Below are positions 1-6,119 of a stretch of DNA of 7,168 bases, in pieces. The notes beneath the pieces are model-generated. The model saw only the letters and a program-made list of their open reading frames with translations. It searched no databases and was not told the DNA's origin. Location of the stretch: contig JACPXA010000032.1 in assembly GCA_016196785.1 (NCBI GenBank), forward strand, positions 1 through 7,168. Direction: 5' to 3'. Positions within the stretch are counted from its first letter, which is position 1. Every line of letters begins with the position of its first letter. The stretch is from Elusimicrobiota bacterium. Its GTDB lineage: Bacteria > Elusimicrobiota > Elusimicrobia > 2-01-FULL-59-12 > JACPXA01. A program made the translations under genes and the position numbers.

Positions 1-147
1 GAAACCATGCTCGGTAAGCGAAGCCTCGGGGGGCGCGCCGAGGCCAGGAAGGCGAGCGACGGCATACTTGACGACGGAACGGTATGCCGAGCGAGCCTGA
101 CGCCGCCGCAGGCCGCCCTTCCGAGGCTGCAGCCCGAGGAGGGTTTC
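1..147. repeat. Cloverleaf-like nested inverted repeat upstream of leuS (leader or dispersed repeat)
   Basis: Seen directly: bases 1-14 and 134-147 are imperfect inverted repeats (12 of 14 positions complementary, ending in GAAACC and GGTTTC). Between them lie three further hairpins: 23-29 with 38-44 (7 bp, 8-nt loop); 61-67 with 82-88 (7 bp, GGCATAC/GTATGCC, 14-nt loop), extended below an internal loop by 50-53 with 95-98; and 108-114 with 125-130 (6 bp with one bulged G). Together they form a four-way junction closed by the outer stem. The right outer arm contains the leuS Shine-Dalgarno sequence. Inference: either a structured mRNA leader that could hide the ribosome binding site, or a dispersed palindromic element inserted just before leuS. 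No known riboswitch or T-box consensus is recognised. The element may extend beyond the left edge. Confidence 0.45.
136..143 (+). promoter_or_regulatory. leuS ribosome binding site
   Basis: GAGGAGGG lies 7 nt before the ATG at 151, a strong Shine-Dalgarno match at normal spacing. It fixes the leuS start at 151 rather than at the in-frame ATG at 7, whose 48 extra codons fall in the inverted-repeat region and resemble no LeuRS N-terminus. The site is inside the right arm (134-147) of the outer inverted repeat, so it could be occluded when that stem forms. Confidence 0.8.
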
Positions 148-150
148 GGG

Positions 151-2640
151 ATGAGTTCTAACCCATCCGTCTACGACGTAACCGCCATCGAACATAAGTG
201 GCAAGAGCAGTGGGAACGCCAACGGGCCTTCGCCTGTCTTGACGGTCCTCCCTCTCAACCTCGGTTCTACTGTCTCGTCATGTTTCCTTATCCCAGCGGC
301 CGAATCCACATGGGGCACGTGCGGAACTACACTATTGGCGATGTGCTGGCTCGGTTTCATCGAATGCGCGGGGCCTGCGTCCTCCATCCCATTGGCTGGG
401 ACGCCTTTGGCCTGCCCGCTGAGAACGCGGCCATTCAACACGGGGTGGATCCCGAACGCTGGACTCGAGAGAACATCGCCGAGATGCGTAGGCAACTCGA
501 GGCCCTGGGGATCTCCTATGACTGGGACCGGGAGATCGCAACCTGCGATCCCTCATACTACCGCTGGAACCAATGGTTTTTCATCAAGATGTTTGAGCGA
601 GGCCTGGCCTACCGCGCGCAAGGCTTGGTGAATTGGTGCCCATCCTGTCAGACCGTGCTCGCCAACGAACAGGTCCACGATGGGGTCTGCTGGCGTTGTC
701 ATACGGCGGTCACCCAACAGGCCCTCCAACAATGGTTCCTGCGCATCACCGCCTATGCAGAAGAACTCTTGGAAGACCACCGCCTTTTAACTGAGGGGTG
801 GCCGGAAGAGGTTCTCCTCATGCAGCGACATTGGATCGGGAAAAGCGTTGGCGCAGAGGTCGAGTTTCCGGTGTGGGATGATCAGCGGAAGGCGGTTGGA
901 GAGCTCGCCATTCGCATCTTCACCACGCGTCCGGATACCCTGTTTGGGGCGACCTTCATGGTCTTGGCCCCTGAACATCCCCTGATTGAGCGCTTGGTGA
1001 CCCCTGCCTGCCGACCAGCCCTGGAGCAGTTTCGTGAACGGCTAAAGCAAGCAACCATCAAGACGCGAGCTGCCGCGGACCGTCCCAAAGAAGGGGTGTT
1101 CCTCGGAAAGACAGCGATCAATCCCGTAAATCAGGAACGTCTCCCCATCTGGGTCGCTGAGTACGTGATGATGGAATATGGGACGGGGGCGATCATGGCG
1201 GTTCCCGCCCACGACCAACGCGACCTGGAATTTACCCTGCGTCATGGGTTGCCCGTCCGAGAGGTCATTCGTCCCCCCTCATCCCCTTCCTTTCCTTCTC
1301 GTGAGACCGCTTACGAGGGTCCTGGAACTTTGATCAACTCAGGGAGATTCTCAGGTCTAGACTCCGAAACCGCTACGGAGCAGATCACTGCGTGGTTGGT
1401 CAGCCAGGGCAAAGGGAAGGGCGCGGTGACGTATAAGCTACGGGACTGGCTGATCTCCCGACAACGGTATTGGGGAACCCCCATCCCGATCGTTCATTGT
1501 CAGGGCTGCGGCCTGGTACCGGTTTCGGAGTCTGAGTTGCCCGTCGTACTCCCGACAGGGGTCCAATTCACCGGATCCGGAGAATCCCCGCTGGCGCAAT
1601 GTGCCGAGTTTCGCCACATCCGGTGCCCTCGGTGTGCCCATCCCGCGGAGCGTGAGACGGATACCATGGACACCTTTGTGGATTCCTCCTGGTACTATGC
1701 CCGCTATGTGGATCCCCAGAATGATCATGTCCCCTTTGATCGAGAGCGGGTCAACGCCTGGTTGCCGGTGCACCAGTATATCGGAGGGATTGAGCACGCC
1801 TGTATGCACCTCATTTACGCGCGCTTTTGGCACAAGGTGATGCGCGACCTGGGGCTGGTGACGAGCGATGAGCCGTTTGCTCGTCTCTTGACGCAGGGCA
1901 TGGTCACCTTGGGAGGAGCCGCGATGTCCAAATCCCGTGGCAACGTCGTTGACCCTAGCGACATCATCACCCGCTACGGAGCGGACACCGCTCGGCTCTT
2001 TATCCTCTTCGCCGCTCCCCCTGAGAAACAACTGGAATGGACGATGGATGGGGTGGAGGGGGCCTGGCGATTCTTGAACCGTGTCTGGCGGCTGGTCGAA
2101 CGGCTGGGCACATCAAAGGACATGAGTCGCCCGACGTCCCCGGCTCTCGAGCGGATCATCCACCGGACCATTCACAGGGTGACCCGGGACATCGAGCGGA
2201 GCTATCAGTTTAACACGGCGATTGCCGCCACGATGGAATTGGTGAACGCCCTGACGGCCTACCCGGCCCTCGGGGATGAGCCGTCCCGAAATGGCATCAA
2301 GACCCTCCTGGTGCTGCTCGCCCCGTTTGCCCCGCACATCGGTGCTGAGTTGTGGGAACGAATGGGGTTGTCAGGCGATGTCCATCGCCAGCCATGGCCT
2401 CAGGCCGACCCGGCCTGGTTGACGGGTGAGACCGTTGATCTCGTCATCCAAGTGGATGGCAAGGTCCGAGGACGCATCACGGTCCCACAGCAAACCACAG
2501 AAGTTGAAGCCCGATCGCAAGCGCTCCAGCACCCCAAGGTCCAGGTATTCGTTGGTCAGCGATCCATCAGTCGTGTCATTTACATTCCCAAACGGCTCAT
2601 AAACATCGTCACAAACACTAGCCCATCGGAGGTTCCCTAA
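151..2640 (+). CDS. leuS: Leucyl-tRNA synthetase (LeuRS)
   Basis: Charges tRNA-Leu with leucine in the cytoplasm (class Ia synthetase). The 829-residue protein is normal length for bacterial LeuRS. Seen in order: HIGH-type motif HMGH (53-56) after YPSG; a zinc-knuckle-like set C163/C166/C180/C183; the CP1 editing domain with the threonine-rich TTRPDTLFG (258-266) and GTGAIMAVPAHD ending at D355, the editing-site aspartate of the family; DWLISRQRYWG (432-442); a second Cys set C450/C453/C492/C495; DTMDTFVDSSWYY (504-516); the KMSKS loop near 591-595; an anticodon-binding helical region; and the C-terminal VDGKVRG (768-774). The KMSKS loop reads AMSKS: the first lysine is replaced, the second (K594) is kept. 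The start at 151 is chosen for its strong ribosome binding site and family-like N-terminus (YDVTAIEHKWQ). The stop overlaps the lptE start by one base. Confidence 0.97.
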   Translation: MSSNPSVYDVTAIEHKWQEQWERQRAFACLDGPPSQPRFYCLVMFPYPSGRIHMGHVRNYTIGDVLARFHRMRGACVLHPIGWDAFGLPAENAAIQHGVDPERWTRENIAEMRRQLEALGISYDWDREIATCDPSYYRWNQWFFIKMFERGLAYRAQGLVNWCPSCQTVLANEQVHDGVCWRCHTAVTQQALQQWFLRITAYAEELLEDHRLLTEGWPEEVLLMQRHWIGKSVGAEVEFPVWDDQRKAVGELAIRIFTTRPDTLFGATFMVLAPEHPLIERLVTPACRPALEQFRERLKQATIKTRAAADRPKEGVFLGKTAINPVNQERLPIWVAEYVMMEYGTGAIMAVPAHDQRDLEFTLRHGLPVREVIRPPSSPSFPSRETAYEGPGTLINSGRFSGLDSETATEQITAWLVSQGKGKGAVTYKLRDWLISRQRYWGTPIPIVHCQGCGLVPVSESELPVVLPTGVQFTGSGESPLAQCAEFRHIRCPRCAHPAERETDTMDTFVDSSWYYARYVDPQNDHVPFDRERVNAWLPVHQYIGGIEHACMHLIYARFWHKVMRDLGLVTSDEPFARLLTQGMVTLGGAAMSKSRGNVVDPSDIITRYGADTARLFILFAAPPEKQLEWTMDGVEGAWRFLNRVWRLVERLGTSKDMSRPTSPALERIIHRTIHRVTRDIERSYQFNTAIAATMELVNALTAYPALGDEPSRNGIKTLLVLLAPFAPHIGAELWERMGLSGDVHRQPWPQADPAWLTGETVDLVIQVDGKVRGRITVPQQTTEVEARSQALQHPKVQVFVGQRSISRVIYIPKRLINIVTNTSPSEVP

Positions 2641-3263
2641 TGGACATTGATTGTTTCGTGAGACAAGGGTTTAAAGTCGCGGTACTGCTTGTAGGAACTG
2701 CAAGCCTCGTGGGGTGCCCTGCCAAGTATTACACCCCAAACCCCCAGATCCTCCCACAACACGTCCGGAAGCTGGCTATCCGCCCGTTCATCAATGAGAC
2801 CCAGCAGTTTGGGCTCGAGGACAAGTTGACGCTGCGGGTCGTGGACGAGTTCCTGCGTGATGGACGGTTCCCTGTCGTCAATGAGGAAAACGCGGACGGC
2901 GTCGTTGCCGGCGCGATTAAACGCTACATTCTCGAACCGCTCTCCTACGACGCCAATCAAGTCGCCCAGCAGTTCAAGCTCTGGGTTCTGGTGGATGTCT
3001 ACTTTTACGATAGGGCGACCAAAGAGACGCTGTGGAAGGAATCGAACATGGAGGGGGTCCATCGCTTCTTTGCGAAGACCGTTGATCCCATCAATGGACT
3101 CACCGAAGAAGAAGCCCGTGAGGTGATCTGGGATAAGCTGGCCCGAGACATCGGGAAACGAACCATCGAAGGGTTCGGCGCCGGGAGCGGGACCTCGGAA
3201 CGACTCGTCCCAAAACGCGAGCCGCCCTCAACGACCGCACCCTCAGGCCAGCCAGGATACTAA
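2640..3263 (+). CDS. lptE: LptE-family lipopolysaccharide-assembly lipoprotein
   Basis: LptE is the outer-membrane lipoprotein that plugs the LptD barrel and delivers lipopolysaccharide to the cell surface. The 207-residue protein (E. coli about 193) begins with a short basic stretch, a hydrophobic segment (about 12-23) and a lipobox LVGC, giving lipidated C26; proline follows the cysteine, which does not act as an inner-membrane retention signal under the E. coli Lol rule. The family pattern then follows: VRKLAIRPFINET, FGLEDKLTLRVVDEFLRDGRF, an ADGVVAGAI strand, a LEPLSYD segment and the ATKETLWKE strand region. The C-terminus (from about residue 180) is a Gly/Ser/Pro-rich, probably disordered tail. 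The usual CGY after the lipobox is absent (here CPAKYY), so divergence is moderate. The ATG lies in a TAATG junction with leuS, with GGAGGT (2628-2633) 6 nt upstream, so translational coupling is likely. The position between leuS and holA supports the call. Confidence 0.85.
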   Translation: MDIDCFVRQGFKVAVLLVGTASLVGCPAKYYTPNPQILPQHVRKLAIRPFINETQQFGLEDKLTLRVVDEFLRDGRFPVVNEENADGVVAGAIKRYILEPLSYDANQVAQQFKLWVLVDVYFYDRATKETLWKESNMEGVHRFFAKTVDPINGLTEEEAREVIWDKLARDIGKRTIEGFGAGSGTSERLVPKREPPSTTAPSGQPGY

Positions 3264-3271
3264 ACCGTTCC

Positions 3272-4288
3272 ATGGGTCTCCTGAAATCCTCAGCCCTCTG
3301 GTCATCCTGGCAGCGGGGGCGGGGAGCCCCTGTCGCTGTCGCCCCGGTCTACCTCTTCGCTGGGGAAGAGACATTCCTCAGAGATGAAGCGCTGCGTCAT
3401 CTGGAAGACCTGCTCCTGACGGATGAGACACGCCTGTTCAATCGCGAGGTGGTGTCCGGGGCTTCTGCTGACTTTCTCCCATTGGTTCAAGCCTGTGAAA
3501 CCCTGCCCCTTAAATCGTCGCCTTCGCGTTCAGAGGAAAGAGCACTCGGCGGCTCGCCAAGGGAACGGTTGATTATCGTTAAGGAGGCGCAACGAATCGT
3601 GGCAGCCCACCAGGCCGAGCTCGCCCCACGGCTCTCCGCCCTTCCAGAAACGACCTGTCTCGTTCTCCTCTGGGAAGGCCCATGGCGACGGGAGGAGTTG
3701 AAACGCCCTCTCGTTCAGGAGATCCAACGGGTGGGGGAGGTCGTTGAATTTTTGCCCCTCACTCCCTCGGAGGCGGTGGAGTGGCTGATGGCGGCGGTCA
3801 AACGGCGAGAAAAGTGCCTACAACCTGTGGCGGCGCAGGCGCTGTATGAAACAACCGAAGGAACCCTGCGAGAGCTCGCTCATGAGGTGGACAAACTGTG
3901 TTGGTTTGTCGGCACCCGCGAGGAGATTACCACGCAGGACATTTCCCAGGAGGGAGGGTATCGAGAAGCGGATCCCCTTCGTTGGGTCGCGGCGCTCAAG
4001 CTCCGAGATCTCCCCGTCAGCCTCGCGTTGTTGCAGCAGCTCCTCCAAGAAGGAGAGGAACCTGTGCGCCTCTTACATCTGGCGGCCCGCAGCGTGATCC
4101 GTGAGCGACAGATATCCCCTGGGATGACTCCACTCGAAACGTGGCGATCGCTGACCCAGGCGATTCAGGCGGCTGACCTCGCCATCAAAACGGGCCGTGA
4201 GACCCCAGCGGGGGCCCTTACGAGGCTGACCGTGCAAGTTTGTCAGCCAGGCGGGCCTTCTTCCGCGCGGCGGCCTTCCAGTGGATGA
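3272..4288 (+). CDS. holA: DNA polymerase III, delta subunit
   Basis: The delta subunit opens the sliding-clamp ring within the clamp loader at the replication fork. The 338-residue product has normal family length. Recognisable parts are the N-terminal PVYLFAGEETFLRDEA (25-40), the strand LIIVKEAQRI (100-109) that follows the family's aromatic/acidic loop, the TCLVLLWEG strand, the VEFLPLTPSEAVEWL segment leading to the helical domain, and the C-terminal collar with DLAIKTGRE near residues 300-310. A Ser/Arg/Gly-rich insertion occupies about 81-96. It starts 8 bp after lptE with only a weak, distant AGGA, so it is probably translated by coupling from lptE. The last 23 codons (from residue 316) lie opposite the 3' end of rpsT; family-like sequence ends near residue 323, so the final 15 or so residues (Pro/Ser/Arg-rich) look like read-through into antisense DNA. 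Confidence 0.92.
   Translation: MGLLKSSALWSSWQRGRGAPVAVAPVYLFAGEETFLRDEALRHLEDLLLTDETRLFNREVVSGASADFLPLVQACETLPLKSSPSRSEERALGGSPRERLIIVKEAQRIVAAHQAELAPRLSALPETTCLVLLWEGPWRREELKRPLVQEIQRVGEVVEFLPLTPSEAVEWLMAAVKRREKCLQPVAAQALYETTEGTLRELAHEVDKLCWFVGTREEITTQDISQEGGYREADPLRWVAALKLRDLPVSLALLQQLLQEGEEPVRLLHLAARSVIRERQISPGMTPLETWRSLTQAIQAADLAIKTGRETPAGALTRLTVQVCQPGGPSSARRPSSG
4187..4217 (-). terminator. Possible rpsT intrinsic terminator inside holA
   Basis: On the minus strand, directly after the rpsT stop codon, GGGCC (4217-4213) can pair with GGCCC (4196-4192), with a smaller CCC/GGG hairpin inside, followed by G and TTTT (4190-4187). The T-run is short and the outer stem is only 5 bp, so this is a weak candidate. 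It would lie within the 3' part of holA on the opposite strand. Confidence 0.35.
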
Positions 4289-4499
4289 CCCCGCGTTTGG
4301 CCGCCTTATCCCACGCTGTGAAGGTTTCGTTCAACAATCCTTTGGCCGTCGCCAGGTCCTTCTTTGCGATCGCGATCTCTAACTTTTTGGCAACGGTCCG
4401 AATCAGGGAGCGGACCTGTTGATTCCGCTGCGAACGACGATAAGCTTGGCGAAGGGCCTTCAACGCCGAGGTATGTCGCCCGGTCTTTAACTTGGCCAT
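4218..4499 (-). CDS. rpsT: 30S ribosomal protein S20
   Basis: S20 binds the 16S rRNA early in 30S subunit assembly. The protein has 93 residues (E. coli 87), is rich in Lys, Arg and Ala and strongly helical, and carries the family's C-terminal signature in the form RGVIHWKAAARKKARLADKL (69-88). The usual HxN pattern there is changed (H73, W74, K75), a modest divergence. The N-terminal half has the typical Arg/Lys-rich helix and the segment VRSLIRTVAKKL (29-40). The start is fixed by an excellent Shine-Dalgarno sequence 6 nt upstream. It is the only minus-strand gene here: its 3' end overlaps holA by 71 bp and its 5' leader abuts the murJ start. A promoter candidate sits at 4529-4557. Since S20 is needed in far larger amounts than DNA polymerase III delta, its own transcription is expected. 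Confidence 0.95.
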   Translation of the reverse strand: MAKLKTGRHTSALKALRQAYRRSQRNQQVRSLIRTVAKKLEIAIAKKDLATAKGLLNETFTAWDKAAKRGVIHWKAAARKKARLADKLARSAS

Positions 4500-4505
4500 C
4501 GAACT

Positions 4506-4511
4506 ACCTCC
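4506..4511 (-). promoter_or_regulatory. rpsT ribosome binding site
   Basis: On the minus strand GGAGGT, preceded by further GA-rich sequence, lies 6 nt before the rpsT ATG (4499-4497). This is a full match to the 16S anti-Shine-Dalgarno core. On the plus strand the same bases form a pyrimidine-rich stretch (ACCTCC) immediately before the murJ start, which is why murJ has no ribosome binding site there. Confidence 0.85.
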
Positions 4512-4521
4512 TCTCCTTAGT

Positions 4522-6117
4522 ATGGGCTACCCTACCAAACCCCCTGTGAAAAGTCAAGGCGGCGCCTCATCTGATCACGCGGGTCAACTCGTACAGCAAG
4601 CGGCTTCATTTAGCTGGGCGACTCTGCTGTCTCGGATCCTTGGCTATGTGAGGGACTGCGCGGTGGCCCATGCGTTCGGGGCTGGATTAGTCGCGGATGC
4701 CTTTTACGCCGCCTTTCGGATCTCGAACCTGCTGAGACGGCTGCTGGGGGAAGGCGCGCTGTCGGCCGCCTTCATTCCTGTGTTCACCGAATACCTGGAA
4801 CAACGGGGAGAGGGAGAGGCGAGACGGCTGTTCCAGGCGCTCACGACCCTGCTCGTCGTGCTCGTCGGGGGAATTACGGTACTGGGTATTTGGCAGGCTC
4901 CCCTCGTCACGCGACTCATCGCCGCAGGGTTTGAGCAAGCCCCCGGGAAGTTCACGTTAACGGTCCTCCTCACCCGCTTGATGTTTCCTTTTTTCTTTTT
5001 CGTGGTCCTCGCGGCGCTGGCGATGGGGGTGCTCAACGCGGGGGGGGTCTTTTTCACGCCAGGGTTTGCCCCGGCGATGCTCAGCCTCGCTGAGCTCGGA
5101 TTCATCTGGGGGATTGCCCCGCATCTACCCGTCCGATGGCACATTCAGGGATTGGCGGTGAGCGCTGTGGTGGGAGGAATCGCCCAATGGGCGATCCAGC
5201 TCCCTGCGCTGTGGCGCCGAAGGATGTCACTGGGAATCGTGTGGGAACCGCAGCATGAAGGGATTCGGCGGGTCGGACGCCTGATGACCCCTGCCATTTT
5301 CGGCCTCTCCGTTGACCAGATCAACGCGTTCTTCGGTACGATCTGCGCCTCGTTTCTTCGGGAAGGTTCAATGACCGCCCTCTACTACTCAAACCGGGTC
5401 ATGCAGCTTCCCTTAGCCCTGTTTGGAATCGCCATGGCCAGTGTGTCACTTCCAGCGATGTCCGCCAGCGTGGCGCGGGCGGACAGGGCGCGGCTGAAGG
5501 AAACCATCAATGCCTCACTCCGATTGAGCCTGTTCTTTATTGTCCCCGCCATGATTGGACTGCTGACCCTCGGTAGTCCTATTCTAGAAATGCTTTTTGA
5601 ACGCGGCCGGTTTACCCATGAGGCTACGCGGTTGACCAACCAAGCGTTGGCGGCGTTTGCGCTCGGTCTCGTCGCTTACAGCGCGGTGAAGGTGTTGGCG
5701 AACGCCTTCAACGCGCAACAAGAAACTCGGATCCCCGTGCGCATCGCGATGGGCTGCGTGGGGCTGGACATTGTCTTAACGCTTTCGCTCATGGGGCCAT
5801 TCGGGGTCGGTGGGGTGGCCTTCGCCACCGCCGCGGCTGCTTGGGTGAATGCTGGAGGTCTCTTCCTATGCCTGAGGCGACGAATCGGATTGCTAGGAGG
5901 AAAACGGCTGCTTCACACTGGTGTTCGAGTGTTGCTGATCTCCGCAATCATGGGGGCAGTCTGTCGAGGAGTCATTGCCTGGGCGCCATGGAGTTCACAC
6001 ACCCTCACCCTCCTGACTGCGATCCTCATAGGGGTGTTCCTGTACGCTAGCCTCACCTTCGCGCTCCGGATGGAAGAAGCCCTGCTCATCTGGCGAGTCC
6101 TTAGGGGACGTCGTTGA
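4522..6117 (+). CDS. murJ: Lipid II flippase MurJ (MviN family)
   Basis: Flips the peptidoglycan precursor lipid II across the inner membrane. From the ATG at 4522 the protein has 531 residues (E. coli 511) and shows many hydrophobic segments, as expected for the 14-helix MOP-superfamily fold. The N-terminal signature is clear: LLSRILGYVRD (36-46 region, R38, R44, D45), GAGLVADAFYAAFR with D59, and NLLRRLLGEGALSAAFIPVF (69-88), whose arginines R72/R73 match residues needed for MurJ function in E. coli. Other family-like parts are the ALYYSNRVMQLPLALFGIA segment in the middle and short Arg-rich cytoplasmic loops. About 25 residues precede the family's usual N-terminus. No Shine-Dalgarno sequence precedes the ATG; TTG 4492 and GTG 4546 are alternative in-frame starts with no better support. 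It ends 2 bp before uvrC, suggesting co-transcription. Confidence 0.94.
   Translation: MGYPTKPPVKSQGGASSDHAGQLVQQAASFSWATLLSRILGYVRDCAVAHAFGAGLVADAFYAAFRISNLLRRLLGEGALSAAFIPVFTEYLEQRGEGEARRLFQALTTLLVVLVGGITVLGIWQAPLVTRLIAAGFEQAPGKFTLTVLLTRLMFPFFFFVVLAALAMGVLNAGGVFFTPGFAPAMLSLAELGFIWGIAPHLPVRWHIQGLAVSAVVGGIAQWAIQLPALWRRRMSLGIVWEPQHEGIRRVGRLMTPAIFGLSVDQINAFFGTICASFLREGSMTALYYSNRVMQLPLALFGIAMASVSLPAMSASVARADRARLKETINASLRLSLFFIVPAMIGLLTLGSPILEMLFERGRFTHEATRLTNQALAAFALGLVAYSAVKVLANAFNAQQETRIPVRIAMGCVGLDIVLTLSLMGPFGVGGVAFATAAAAWVNAGGLFLCLRRRIGLLGGKRLLHTGVRVLLISAIMGAVCRGVIAWAPWSSHTLTLLTAILIGVFLYASLTFALRMEEALLIWRVLRGRR
4529..4557 (-). promoter_or_regulatory. Candidate sigma-70-type promoter of rpsT
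   Basis: On the minus strand TTGACT (4557-4552; 5 of 6 to TTGACA) is followed after exactly 17 nt by TAGGGT (4534-4529), which keeps the T, A and final T of TATAAT but only 3 of 6 bases overall. Transcription would start near 4521, giving a leader of about 22 nt that contains the rpsT ribosome binding site. The whole promoter lies within the first codons of murJ. It is predicted from sequence pattern only. Confidence 0.5.
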
Positions 6118-6119
6118 CT

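Noticed and set aside
2..100. Possible 3' end of an upstream plus-strand gene (open frame ending in TGA at 98-100)
   Set aside because: The 32 residues visible match nothing I recognise and coincide with the hairpin-rich leader. The start lies outside the window, so it can be neither supported nor fully excluded.
7..150. In-frame N-terminal extension of LeuRS from the ATG at 7
   Set aside because: The ATG at 151 has a strong ribosome binding site at 7 nt and gives a family-like N-terminus; the 48 upstream codons lie in the inverted-repeat region and look unlike any LeuRS.
1438..2031. Minus-strand open frame of 197 codons inside leuS
   Set aside because: It lies opposite the conserved KMSKS-containing half of LeuRS and has no domain or credible ribosome binding site.
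4419..4446. Plus-strand promoter candidate for murJ (TTGATT, 16 nt, TAAGCT) within rpsT
   Set aside because: Only 4 of 6 and 3 of 6 consensus matches, and it sits inside rpsT coding sequence; too weak to annotate, although murJ may well have its own promoter in this interval.
4983..5053. T-rich runs and a G7 run followed by T5 in murJ as a possible programmed frameshift or phase-variable tract
   Set aside because: The murJ frame continues intact through both with normal hydrophobic segments before and after; the T-rich run simply encodes a Phe-rich membrane helix.
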